Source of the DNA: Tetranychus cinnabarinus
Taxonomy: Eukaryota; Arthropoda; Arachnida; Trombidiformes; Tetranychidae
Direction: 5' to 3'
Length of the DNA stretch: 64,000 nt
NCBI GenBank assembly: GCA_022266195.1
Contig: WHVY01000001.1
Location: 2,418,001-2,482,000, forward strand
In this document: positions 35,801 through 49,100 of the stretch, in pieces
Numbering within the stretch: position 1 is the stretch's first letter
Layout of the letters: each line of letters begins with the position of its first letter
Notes under the pieces: generated by a model
Database searches by the model: none
What the model was told of the DNA's origin: nothing
The model's input: only the letters and a program-made list of their open reading frames with translations
Made by a program: the position numbers and the translations under genes

Positions 35801-37889
35801 TGAATAATCCAAGAGCATCAGGAGAACCAGAAGCACCACCAGAATCCTAATCAATAATATTAAGTTGATTGAACCGGAAAACGGAAAACACTGCAAGGAC
35901 GAAGTCGAACCAAGCCGAGTCGGCAAACCTTGCAAATTGCAATTTTTACTTTTACTCTTTACTGAACAGCAAACGAAACAAAATGTTGGCAGAAAATTTC
36001 ATTTCCTTGAAAATAGTCGCCAATGGTGTACATGATATTTTTAGGTTCATTTGGCGTAAAAGTAAACCAACAATTTTTTCAACGCATTCATAATTAATTT
36101 GCCCATTAAAAAAGGCCAAAAATGCAAAGGAAAAGGCAAAGTTATTACAACTTTTTCAGTTTCACACAAAATCGCAAAATTTTATATCAAAAAAGGCAAA
36201 CTTTTCATGTTTATTGTGTGTGTAAATGTTTACAAACAAACATTGTTAACCATCATTTAACGTTCAGGTTGCAAGATTAGCTAGACAAGGTATTTTCAGA
36301 GGTTTAATATGCTGTAAAAAAGGTTATCACTGGACGACAGGAAATGACCACAAAAGGAAACTTTTTTTTTCGCCACTTTTCTCTCGCTTTTTCCCGTTTC
36401 ACTTTCACTGTTGCCAGTGAAATAATATACAAGGTAATAAAGGTAATAATGATGATGATATTGTATAACATAACTGTTCAGAGAAAATTTAATATTCATT
36501 AATTAGCATGAGAATGGAAATGTTAATTGTTAATGGTCAAATGTGCCGTAACCAAATAATAACCTTTCTTATTCGCCGTTTTTTTTCTTTTCCTTTTTTT
36601 TCACATGAAATTGAGACTTGAGTTCAGTTTCAATTTGTTTCTGTTTTTACCTTTCAGATTGGCTCAATGGTTATGGTGAGCAAATGATGCCACATGACCA
36701 TGAAGTATTAATTAATTTAGTCTACTTGTTAGTACTTTGTCGTTGCCCGACACACAATTGTTAACAATTAATGGGTCAATTGAGATGGAAATTTCAATTT
36801 ACATTTAATATCTTTTTTCATTAATTTAATCAACTTTATTCTGAGCAAAGATCTCGTTACTTTTAATCAAACCAAAGGTCAATTGCTTTTCAAATGTTTT
36901 AATTTAACCAAATGGTTAATTAATTATAGGATTTTCAAGCTTAAAATACACGGAAATTTTGGTCACAAAAACATTGACATTGCTTGAAATTTTCAACAAA
37001 AATCAACCTTCGATTCAGTCGATTGCATTTCTTTATCTTTATTTTGTTTCTTGAAAATGAACAACAAATAACGAGTTCAATCTTCAAGATCGAGAATGCA
37101 AAGATAAAGAGAAAACATTTTTCCTCGAAAAAAAATATCGAAATATCGAAGCATTTCAGATGCATGATGATCAAAATTTGATCTCAGTCTCATTTAGTCA
37201 ACGCTCAAAGTAAACGCAAAAAATTTTGCCGGTTGACTTTTAACATTAGATTAGGCATACAAGAAAAAATGGAACCAACTTTAAACTCTTTTAATCAAAG
37301 TGAATTAGAATTATCGAAATTGATTTTTGAAATCAGCAGAAAATTTTATATCCAAAGACTTGCATCGAATTTTGAGTAAGATTTAGTGTTTATCCTTGTC
37401 AATTTCGGAACAAATTCTGATCAAGATTTTCTTAATTTTGTCAGTAATAAAGATTGCCAAATTTGTTTGAAAATTTCAATATTTATCGAGCAAATTTTGA
37501 GTAAATTTTTGAGTAAATTTTTGGCTCAAAAGTTGAGTAGTTTTGAATGAGCGACAATTTTAAGTTTGCACATGACAGGACATCCAAATGAGCCTAAATT
37601 GGGCAATGTATCGCCTCGGAACTGTTTGCATGAAGAAGAAGGTTGAAATCATTTGAGTAAAACTTTTCTGGTCAAAAGTGTGCATCAGAATTGTTGGATT
37701 GCCGATAATTACAGTAAATTGTTTTATGGGCAACTGATTATCGACAGATTGAAGACAGCCAATGTGTACCCAAAATGCTAAACTTGTTCAATGACTTGAT
37801 CTTTGAAAGAAGAAATGAAACGAGTCTGAAAAATAAAAGGAGACAACAAAAGCAACGCACAACTTGGTAATGTGCAAAACGGACTGAAA

Positions 37890-37911
37890 AGAGAGAGAGA
37901 GAGAGAGAGAA
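37890..37911. repeat. (GA)n microsatellite
   Basis: About eleven GA units. Confidence 0.9.
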
Positions 37912-40900
37912 TCACATTAATACTTCTTTGTAAGTTTAACCTGTTGCTACTTGTTTCTGGTTTCTTTCATTGATTTCATTATTATTATGACTATTATTAT
38001 TATCAATGGCTTGACTATTCTGAATGTGTTCACCATCATCATGTGAACCATGAAATTGGTGACCAGAAAAATTGCCAACCCGATACAATCCAATAGTCAC
38101 TAGTAAAGGCACACAACACACACACACACACAAATAACAAGCAACTCTCACTTGAGAGTCACTTATCATTCACTCTAATTACAGTGTTCAATGGCACTGT
38201 GCAATATGGTGAGTTGAACAATTTTTTACTCCTATCATGTTATCATAACCATTTTACCTTGAAGACGATCATCATCATCATCATGAGGAAAAAAAAGGTA
38301 AAATGTAAAACAAGAGGAATAATAATATCTATCAATACATAGTCCAACGAGCAATCTAATAACCTGTCAACAGGTAGAAAATATAATTTTTGTCTTGAAA
38401 AAGCAAGGTGAAGATGAACAAAGCAAACCATTTCCATTCACCTATTCTGTATTCACAATAAGGTTTGACCTTATTCAGCTGTAAATACCTCCTTCACTCC
38501 ACCTTGTCTCCTCCCATTCATCATCAACTCTTTGGCTTTTCCTTCACACCCACAATCTACATTATCATCTGACCCTGTCCAGTAAGCACAGTGAATTAAA
38601 AAGCAAAGCTTATTCAAAGGGAAGTAAGCTTTGAAAAAGCAAAGTTTCGTTTCACATTTTCATCTAACATTTGTTTACTTTGTAATGTTTCCAGTTCACT
38701 TCAATCATCACTAGAAAAAATGAGTTTTAATTCAATTATTAATCAATGCTTAGGAATCAATAATTACCTAAAGATTCATTTGTACAAACCTCTTTTTATC
38801 CAATTTAAAAAGAGTTTAGAGAATCTGAAAAACTCATTTTTTCTAGTTTTGATCATTTCATGATTACGTTATTTAAAGTAAACAAATTGATGAAATGCTG
38901 AACTTATTCAAGGTGTTGAAGTATCGATGAAATGGTCCATTTTTGCCTCTGTAATGATCATTGGACAGCAAACTTAATCAGTGGAAAAGAATCGATCTGC
39001 AAAATTAAATTCCTTTTTTAAAACAATTTCATGACCGAAGGTGGCTTTGAATGAAAAAACTGCGAATCCATGATAAATAATTGAAGGCACTTTCAATTGC
39101 TGAGTATTATTCAAATGGCTGCATTTAATTGATCCTATTCCGACAATTATGGTCCAAAAGAGTGTCACAGGAAAAGTCAATGGCGACAACTTTGTTGAAT
39201 AATTCCAAGCTAATTTATTGAAAGAAAAAAATTAAAGGTTAAAGTGGGAAAATTTTTGTGATTAAATAAAAATTGTTGAGTTAAATCATGAGATTGACCG
39301 CAACAATATGATTAAACATTTTATCTGTTCGCATAATCATGATAAGTTGATAATTATTTTCTCTCTCTTTTCTTTCATGATGGTTATGAAAATAAAAGTT
39401 GCGGGTGAAATGATAATTGAAGGTAAACATAGTGTTTGCTTAATGATAACTGATATTGATATAAATTATTGACATCAAACCAGAATAGAGGTTTGAAATT
39501 TATCACAACTATGCTAATTGATCTTTTAATCAGTGGTTTCCATCGAGTCAAGAGCTGGTTCAACATTGACCAATTATGGTCAGTATAACAATTGAAAGCA
39601 TTTTCATCTTTTCAACTCGTTAACAGGTAAACAGGACGACGCTTCAAGACCAAACATAGGTAAGCAGTTTGTTTACTGTAATAGTGTAACAATCAACACT
39701 CACCTAATAGTTGACAAATGTTACATTTTAATTAATTTGCTGCAACTTTTTTTTTCTCCTGCCAAGTCTTGTCTCATCAAAAGGTCGTAAGGACATTTAT
39801 ATATATGTGTGTGTGTTTGTATGTGTGTTATTATATGCTGATGGTGATCAAATTGACTCTTTATTTGGTTGGTTTCCGTTTTAACTGCACTTTATTTACT
39901 TGATGTTAATTGCTAGAACAATCAATATGATTGTTAAGCTGTTGACTCTCTCCCTCTGTCTCTGTGTGTTTCTCTGTCTATTCAATTTCAGCCTCTCTTT
40001 AGATTGCTGCCAAGTCTATGGACCTGACTTTCAATGGGGATGATGATAGCAACAGCAAAATGATCATGTTGAAACAGATAAGTGTTATTGATGAAAATGT
40101 TGATACCATGGCAAAAAAAGGATGATGAGGTTGATGACGACATTTGAAAACAATCAACTCTTGCCCACCAAGTATTATAATATAAACACCAATGGAAAGT
40201 GAACTGTTGTTTTTATCTGTAAATTCATAGGAAACAGACTGTTGATCAACTGTTGTTATTGGGCTTGGTAAGTTTGTTTTATCTGGTGAAAACCAAAATA
40301 GGAATCAGCATCATTATCTCCTGGCTCTGGTTTGTTAGGATCAATTCAGGGTAATGTGAATAAATAACCAACAGGAAAGGGAAACGGAAGAAGAACAAGA
40401 CTGAAAAAGAAGAAAAAAAAATAGTCAGAGAGACGAAGATGAAGGAGAAGAGATACATGGAATAGACAGAAAAGGAATGAAGAGAAGAAAGAGAAGAAAT
40501 AACAAGGGAAAGGACAGATTAGATGAAGTAAATAAGCTTCATGGGACTCTTGAGAGAGTGATAATCAAATGATGACGAATGAGAGATTGATGAATAATCA
40601 TGGAGTTATCTAATTGTTATAATGGTTTGTCAATCTTTGGACGTTACCATAATTAAAATGGGAAGGAAATTAACAGAGGAAATCCTAAGCTTAACCAGAA
40701 TCAACCTCAAAATGAACAAATGAAACAAGTTGCCATCAACAGAAAACTCATGAATCTGTCTCCATCAATGGACTTTTCTCGTTCTTCCTCTTCTTTTTTC
40801 TTCTTCTCCAACTCGAACCTCTTCTCTCTTTAACCTCTTTCTTTTCCCTCTTTCTTGTCATCTTCTTCTTCTTCTTCTCTCTTCTTGATCTTTCTTTTTG

Positions 40901-42889
40901 CTCTTTAATTGTCTTTATAACTCTCCCAATAAACTGCAACTTATCCTGTGCAAGATTTTGCTTTATTCATTTGACTTTGTCCATTGACATTGAGCTAAGT
41001 TAATCTCATCTAATCTTTACAATAACTTTATTATTAGGTTTGTTGTTGTAATGTTATATTAAATTGTTTTGGACAGTAAAAATGACAAATGAGTGAACAT
41101 GAAAAAAACAACAAACTCTAGATGACCAGTACTTTGAAGAAAGACAAAAAAACTTGTAAGTCTATGTTAATATATTTAAAACGGTTAGTTTGAAGCTTAC
41201 TAGCATTTGAATATTGTATATTGTATAAATACAAAGTTGGCAACTTTAATTGACTTTTTTTTATCATCATATTATGGCTTCTATTAATAGTAAATGCTAT
41301 CAACGACCTCTTAATGACAACAAACTTGGAGAAAAGAAGATGAAGAAGAGAAACTGTAAACATGAAGTGATGATGAAGTAAAATGAGGGAAAAAACAGTG
41401 CGAAGAGAGACTGGAAGATGATGAGAATGAAGAGTGGATGAAATTTACTCAGAAAATAGCCATTGGAATATGAGATGTTCAACTTATTTTCTGTCTCATT
41501 TGGTGTAATTTAACTTTTCAACTTGATCCAATTTCCGGATATTAAACTAGCTTAACAGTTAAACAAAACGTTTTTTTTTCTCTCATCTCACAATACACAT
41601 CAAAACTCAATAAAAAATAAAAATATGATGATTATGGATGTAAAGTAGCATTAAAAAAAACAAGAGAAGAAAAGAAAGAGAAAAGAGAAAGAGAAAGAAA
41701 GCTTACTATGGCTTTGAATTCACTTAAGTTAACTCCAGCTTCAAGGTTGAACTTGGTGTAAATGGTTAAATATGGTTAAAGATGTGGTTCACAATCAACA
41801 CAGACGATCACTTTGATTAAAATATACATGAATCTAGTTTGTTTTTTTTTCAGAAAAAAAAGATCCTGAATATGGCTATCATGGATAGCTGAATACAGAT
41901 GATAAGTGGAAAAAAACCAAATGAAAATCAGCAGATCCAAAAGATTGAAGAGAGAAAAGAAGCGCAAGAGGGAAAACAACAAAATCCAGCAAAACAATTG
42001 TGTAAAGGGGTAAAAGAGTATCCATACATCTTATCCAATAGTTAATCCTTAGTTAGCTGGATTATTAAACGGCTAAAAGCGGGTTGTATCTTGAATAAAC
42101 TGGAAAAAGAAGAGAAATAAAAAAAGTTAGATAATGAAAGGATTTTATAAAAATGAAAAGGCTTTGAAGTGGACAAGAGAAACGGTTAAACTTGCCTTAA
42201 AAGTAAAGAAGCTTCACATGTCTAGTCAATATGGCGACGAAAGGAAATCTCATTTTCACCTTTCAATCACCACCATTGCCAATTTTAACCGCTAACTTAT
42301 TCCCCTCTCCCTAAAAAACCAAAAAAAAACCAACAGTAAACTTTCCGGTGATCTTTAGGTTATCTCTTGAATTTACGTAATTCATGAATAGAAATGTTCA
42401 AATATGGTTTGATCTGTTATTAATTAAACAAACAATTAACAATCTAAAAAAAGGTAATGACCAAAGAAAGATATTTACTTACATTTAATACCATAACGTG
42501 ATACTTGAACTGTCAGCTTTACCTGATCTTTCCAAAAAATTGAAGCAAACACTTTGTAAAACATTAATTTACTTACAGATTTTTTACCTTTGATCCTTTC
42601 CTTTTCCATGGTGGCCATGTCTTGACCTTTCAACTTTTACCAATTAAAACTATCCAGTGAAATTAACCAACAGTAAAAAGTAAGTCCACTTGAACACACA
42701 TTTTTTCTTCTTACTCAACTTGCGTTTAAACATTGCAACCAATAGATGGAGTTACATTAGGAAGCCGTGTTAACATCAAATCAAGAGTGAGTTTCAATGT
42801 GAGTGTGAGACTGAAAGAGAGAGACAGAGAGTGAGACTCTGGGTTAACAGTAACTTGTAAATGTTTAGCAGTTTGATCGCTGCTTTCAA

Positions 42890-43101
42890 CCCGGGCGCGT
42901 GCATCATCATTATTATTCATTTATTAGTAAATATAAATATATATTATATTATATATAATTTAAATTGTGAAGTAAATATTATTCCATTGTATTATTGTAT
43001 TATTAATTAATTAATCTTGATTTCTTTTTAAAAAAATCTTCTTCTTCTCTTCTATCTAATCTCTATCTTTATTATTACCAACACCAAACCATTTAAGTGG
43101 G
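42890..43101 (+). promoter_or_regulatory. Candidate promoter and 5'UTR of the BCL11 gene
   Basis: A small GC-rich patch (CCCGGGCGCG at about 42891) is followed by a TA-rich run containing TATAAATATATA (about 42933) and then a pyrimidine-rich leader to the ATG at 43102. This would give a leader of roughly 130 bases. A distal first exon cannot be excluded. Confidence 0.3.
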
Positions 43102-46100
43102 ATGCCTCGACAGAAACAATATCGACCTAAACGGACTAAATGTGAATTTTGTTCTTCAAGTTGTTTAAATCTTCACAAGACATGCAAAAATGGTGATGTT
43201 GACGATGATATCTACAATAGCGGTGTTGGTGAAGATATCGGTGATGATGAGGATATTGAGCTTCCAAGGAAAAGTGAACCCCTGACATCTAAATATTCAC
43301 CAAATATAAATTCTCTGATGATGATGAGAAATACAGAGAGACCAGATGTTGATAGGAAAAGTGAACCCACCAATCTAAGTAATAATAATAATAATAATAA
43401 TAATGTTATTAATAATAATAATAATAATAGTAGCAGCAAATATTTAACCAGCTCATCATCATCACCACCAACAAATACAGGAAACTCTTTGATGAATCTG
43501 ATGAGAACATCAGAGAGACCAGAAAGTCCCATGATTACCTGTCCATCCACTGGTTACCTTCAGGATACATTAAAGTGTGGTTTATGTTCATTGGAATTAT
43601 CTTTATCTGATATAATTAAATTTATTGACCATAAAGGAATTTGTAAATTAAAAGAACCTCGTTCCTGTCGTCGAGTCTCATCTTCTTCTGGTAACAATAA
43701 TGGGACTGGAGGTGAAAGATCAACATTAACAAATACAAATCATAATCATCTTCATTCTTCTTCTTCTCATTTACACAATTCTACTCATCATCATCATTCT
43801 AATCAACATAATCTTGTTCAAAATCTTCACTCTTCATCTCGTTCTCTGGATGAAGACTTGGAAGATGATGATGTTGCCGAAGATGAACTGGACATGCCAA
43901 GAGCCTGGGATCTGGCATTAGTATCAGCAGAAGGTCAACCCAATTCACCAATCATATCAGGATCACCATTTTCATCTTCAAATGGAGAGTGTAAACCCTC
44001 GGTGAAACGGAATTTATCTTCCTCAGCAACAACAACAAATCTCTCATTAACCTCATCTTCACATAGGCATAAATTAAGACAACACCTTTTACCCAGTAAA
44101 AATCATCATCAACAACGTTCATCACCATCATCACTTTATCATTCTCCACTTTCTTCACCCCATTTCCATCATAATTCAAAATTCAGTAGTAATAATAATA
44201 TTAATAATCTTAGTAATCTTAATGATAACAGTGGCCAAAGTGACATTTGTTCATCTAAAAAAAGCTGTTTTAACCTTGATCATCTTTCAACCAAAGATGC
44301 TAATGGCTCAATAACATACTCTTCATCTTCACCATCATCTTATTATCATCATCGTTCTCAACATCGTCTACGTAGTCCCTCCTTGACCGGTGAAAAAAAG
44401 CAACTTGTTGATGCTTATACCAATACATTAATACAAGGTTAGCAAAAAGTCATTTCTTTTTCTCTTTCGCCTTTTTTTTCTCTACAATTTTTTCTTCTTC
44501 TCTTCTCTTTCTTTTCTGTCTTATTTCTATTACGTTTTACTTTTTTTTTCTTCTTCCCATTCTCTTCTTCAATGGCATTTCTCTCGAATCTCCATCTCTC
44601 TTCTCTTTCCCTTTCACCATTCGCTTCTCTATTTGCTTAAAACAATTTAATGTCAACATTCTGTTTAAATAACACAGTTACTGTTCTATTTAAATCGTTC
44701 CTCATCTCTCATCATCATCTCATTTGCTCGTTCAACATTCGTAGTTGAAATAATAGATGACGCTGTGAGTTATCTAATGAGTCCATTGGAAACTATCCAG
44801 AGAGTGTAAAGCCGACAGTAACCACGGTTAGTAAAACGTAGTTACTGGTTACAATATACCATGAAAAATGAGCTTTATACCCATAAACATTTCTCTCTCT
44901 CTCTTTACTTTCTTCTTTTTTCGCCTCATCATTCCTATCATCATCCTTCTCATCATCATCATCCGGTAACCTTATTAGGAGAAAGAATGAAAACCAAACA
45001 TAACTTTAAATGGTCAATTTTTACTTTAAAAAAAGACTCTATTCGCCTTCAACATGACAATTATCATTAACATGATAACTTTTTCTCTCTCTCTCATGGC
45101 TCTCTTTCAAGTTTTTTGGTATTTTGTTAAATTGAATGGACAATGCAATAACACAATAACTAATAAAGGTAAAAATGAGCAAGTTTATTATGATATGATG
45201 GCGATGAAAGTATCAAAAAAAACTCATCATTGCCATAAACAATCAACTGGCATCGTTTAGATCATCGTAAAAATGGGAAAAATGGTCCACCCAATTGAAA
45301 ATGTTTGATGTGTGTTCCCCTGACGATGATGATGATGTTTAGGACAATGATTAAGAATGAAAATGATGGAAAGCAAAAAAAAAGTTTATGATTAAGTAAT
45401 AAGAGTCATCTAATGGCCAAGTAGGAGTTTTTATTTTGACTTTCATTATTTACAATTTTTTTTGGTTTTGTTGTACTTTTTTGCCTGTTGCCGTTGTTGT
45501 GTGTTTATTTGTTTTACACACTCACACACATATAAAAATGAGAAACATGAACTTGTCTTTTCACTTGCACTTGTATTATTGTGTTTTGTGTGGGGCGATT
45601 TTTTTTCACTCAAAACTATCCAGTCTTTTGCATTCATCATCATCGCCACTCATCATCATGTTCATCTCGTTCACCTTAATAGGTGATGATGAGGGAGTTT
45701 TGTTGGCTCAACCAAACCGATTGCTCATTGAACATGAGGTGACGATGATGACGAAAAGAGAATAAGAAAAAGAAAGGAAAAAAGATGAAGATGGAAAAAA
45801 GAACCAACAGAAAGAAAGGAAAAAGACTGCCTGGCCTTGCTGTCCTGAATGGTGTTATCCAACATCTGAAAACAGCAGTTTCATTGTGCGAATGATAATT
45901 CTGATCTCATTTTTTGGCGAAGAGAAGAGAGAAGAGGAAGGAAGATGAAAAAGTGGAAAAAAACGTTCATATTTATCATCTAAAAAAAGTAAAAAAGCTT
46001 TGCCTAACAACCTACTTTACTGATTCACAGAGAGTCTTCGTTATCACAACCCGTTTCCTCATCATCAAGAATGGTTTAGTTTAAGCTATCCTCAAGGATA

Positions 46101-49100
46101 TTTTTTACTCTCTCTCTCTCTCTCTCTTCTTGCCTCTCAATGTGCACTAATTCCTCTCTCTCTCACTTTCCCCACTTTCTCTTCTCTTTCTTTTCCATTC
46201 TCTTTCTCTATCTCTCTTCATTTCTCTTCCCCATGAAACCATAAGGGAAAGCAAGAGGGACTTAAATACATATAAGGCCAGTATAATCTGTATACATATT
46301 TATGTTGAATGACGTATGATCATTTGAACTAGGGGACTCCCCCAAATAAATCTGGGAGAGAGTGAGAGGAAGATGTGCAAGATGATGAAGAAGAAGAAAA
46401 GTAAAGCATCTTCGCTATTGGTTTCTAAGTGCAAAAAAAGAAAGAAAAGATATCCGGTTCGAGGAATCGGGATGTTTCTTGGCTAAGGCCCATTTATGGT
46501 TAGGTTACCGCAAGCCTCTTTCTCATCCTCATCACCAGCATCACCATCTTCATCTTTACATCTTTTTTTACTCTCTTGCCTCTTGGAAACCAATGGTGAA
46601 GCAAACTTTACTTCTTGCAAAAATGCTCTTCTCCAAATCTTGAAATCTTCCTCTTCTCCTTTCAGATTTCAAAAGTCCTGAGTCAATGTTTAGACGATTG
46701 GAGCATCTCCAATATCATCACAGGACTCAACATTTACAAGAACAATTTTTCCCTTCTTTATATCAATTATTTACCTTTTGTTGGGGCTTTTTCCTCTCTT
46801 CCATGTTTGAAATATTGGACAGAGAAAAAAGTTTCACTTGAAAGTTGCTGTGAAACAATATGAAAAAAAGTATCAATAAAAAAAGGTGAAAAATTGAAAT
46901 TTAATTTTGAACATTATATTGAACTTTGGTTATTCACATTGTATTTTCAATTTTCATCTTTTTCCCTCATTTTGTTTCATTTTGTCCAATTTACTTTAAC
47001 CTTCAATCGGCTAATTTATTCATTGCTTTGGTCACTTGAAAGTTACCAGATTACCTTGAGTTTAAAAGTTAATATTGTTGACAATTAATCAAGCTTAAAC
47101 GCTTTACTGTTTACTTCCACCCTTGGTTTAGAGTCAAATTCAAAGTTTATTTTCAATCTTTTCCGCCCACCTTTGGTCAAGCTGACCTTTATTCTGTGTT
47201 TTATATTTATTATTTCAATTGACAAAATGTCAATCATTAAAAGACAAGACAATGTTTCAATCAATTTCATTGTTTCATTTTACATTCCTCATCATTTTGA
47301 TCACAATTGATTTTTAATTGCATTTAATAGTGAACGAGTAAAACAGTTTCAGTAAATAAAAAATTGTTACACTTACAGTTAACTTTGCCAAAATTTTTCA
47401 TCTTAAAAAGATGCCAAAGTTGACTTTTTTTGTGAGATGAAAAAGATGCAAAAAAACGATGTTAATTGGCAAACTGTCCAAGTCCGCTTGACCTGACCCA
47501 AAGATCCAAAGATTTTTGTCAATTGCCAAGTCTCTTTTGATCCCTACCCTTGACTGGTTAAAAGTAGGCCAATGATGCCAATAACAAGAGAGAGTGAAAG
47601 AGTAAGTTGACCAATAAAACAGGAAACAGAGTAACAGTAAACTGACCATCAATGGGCCTCTTTATTCCCTTCACCTTTCAACTCTTTGTATAACCTCTTT
47701 CATTGTGTGCCCTTTACTGGCAAAAGGAGGAGGTGAAGGGTTTAAACAAATGCAACAATAAAAAGCTGGACGCGTGTGTGTGTGTGCCACAAGAGCAATA
47801 GTGCAAAGGTCAGTCCAGTACAAAACAAACACACACAAAAAACTGACCCTTTCTTGTCCTCTTGTACTGTTATCACTGGCTTGTTAGGCATTAAAAAACA
47901 CAAACCCTTCTCAACCCGGTCACTCAATCATCTGAATGACCTAATTTACTTTTCACGGGTTGCCGCTCTTTACGCCAACAAAAAGATGACAGTAAAAAAA
48001 GCTTGAACCGGGAGAGAGGAAAGAGCGAGATGAAAATGGACCAATACTGAATCGATCAAGAACAGATTGAAATGTCGATTATCTTTTTTATCACATTTTC
48101 TACTTTCATTATAAATCAGTGTTCACCTATTTTTTCCTTTACCCTGATCATCATCATTATCATTTTTACTCTCCATCACAATAACCTTTTACCGATGTTT
48201 TACTCGAACTTGCTCGTGATGTTGTACTTTTTTTGCATAAAAAGGCCAATAATGATTTGTTTTTTTACTCTTTTTATGCCCTTTGGTTAAAAACTATCAA
48301 CCTTTTTTTTCCTGTACATTTGTTGGTTAGGCAAACAATTTATTTTGCTACTCTTTGTCCTCTCTTTAGTTTCAATTTTTCATCTTTTTCCATTCACTTT
48401 CTTGCATTATGGTAATAGGTATTTTTGGCAACAAAACATGAACATGGAACACACAGAAACTCTGAGAAAATAAGAATTGCAAATTGAAAATGCTTTTTCA
48501 TCAATGATGATCATTTTAATGTTGATAAAGTCAAAGTAAACATTCAACTCGCTCTGAGCGTCCACTGTATTTTGCATGATTAAAGGTAATTTAGTAATGG
48601 AGTCAAACTCATTTTTTGTTTCATGTTCTTGATTCAGTCCCTGTTATAGATTCAGACTTTGTTCAACCTTTCTTGTCCAACTTGCTATTTGCATTATCAA
48701 CTTAACAATATTTTCATGTTACACTTTGTCAACCTTTGCCTTTCATTATAAACTGATAATCTTGCCAATTTGCTTTGCGATATTTTTCAAGTTTCATGAC
48801 TATCTATTGAATTACTTTTACCCATGATGTTCAGGTGTATTATATATTCAATCGTTTCCAATAAAACTTGTCATTTTAACTTTTTGTTTGTCAGTTTTTT
48901 TCAAAAAGAGTGCAAAGAAGAAAAATGATGAAAACAAGAAAAAAGATAAAATGATCATTTCTATCAAACTTGTTCACTTAAAGTTACCTTTTTTTTGTTC
49001 AACCTTTTGTTCCAACTGAATCTTTTAGTCAATTGAAAAAAAAGATGAATATGGACTGAAGGACGCAGAGGATTTAAACTCGAGATTTACACCTTACATC

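Larger units (their letters stand above)
29701..42700. other. 13-kb gene-poor region upstream of the BCL11 gene
   Basis: I find no supportable coding exon. The sequence is AT-rich with many TCATCA, TTTTTCTC and AAGAAG simple runs, for example (CTT)n at 32830-32855 and (GA)n at 37890-37911. Stretches at about 30840-31400 and 37200-37700 are rich in AAATTT/TTGAAA words. One more complex patch at 35770-35945 is discussed as a finding. Long non-coding flanks are typical around developmental transcription factor genes, so this may be the regulatory territory of the BCL11 gene. That is inference. Confidence 0.45.

Noticed and set aside
43212..43550. Minus-strand poly-Leu frame opposite the BCL11 exon
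   Set aside because: Shadow of the AAT-rich poly-Asn stretch of the BCL11 coding strand.
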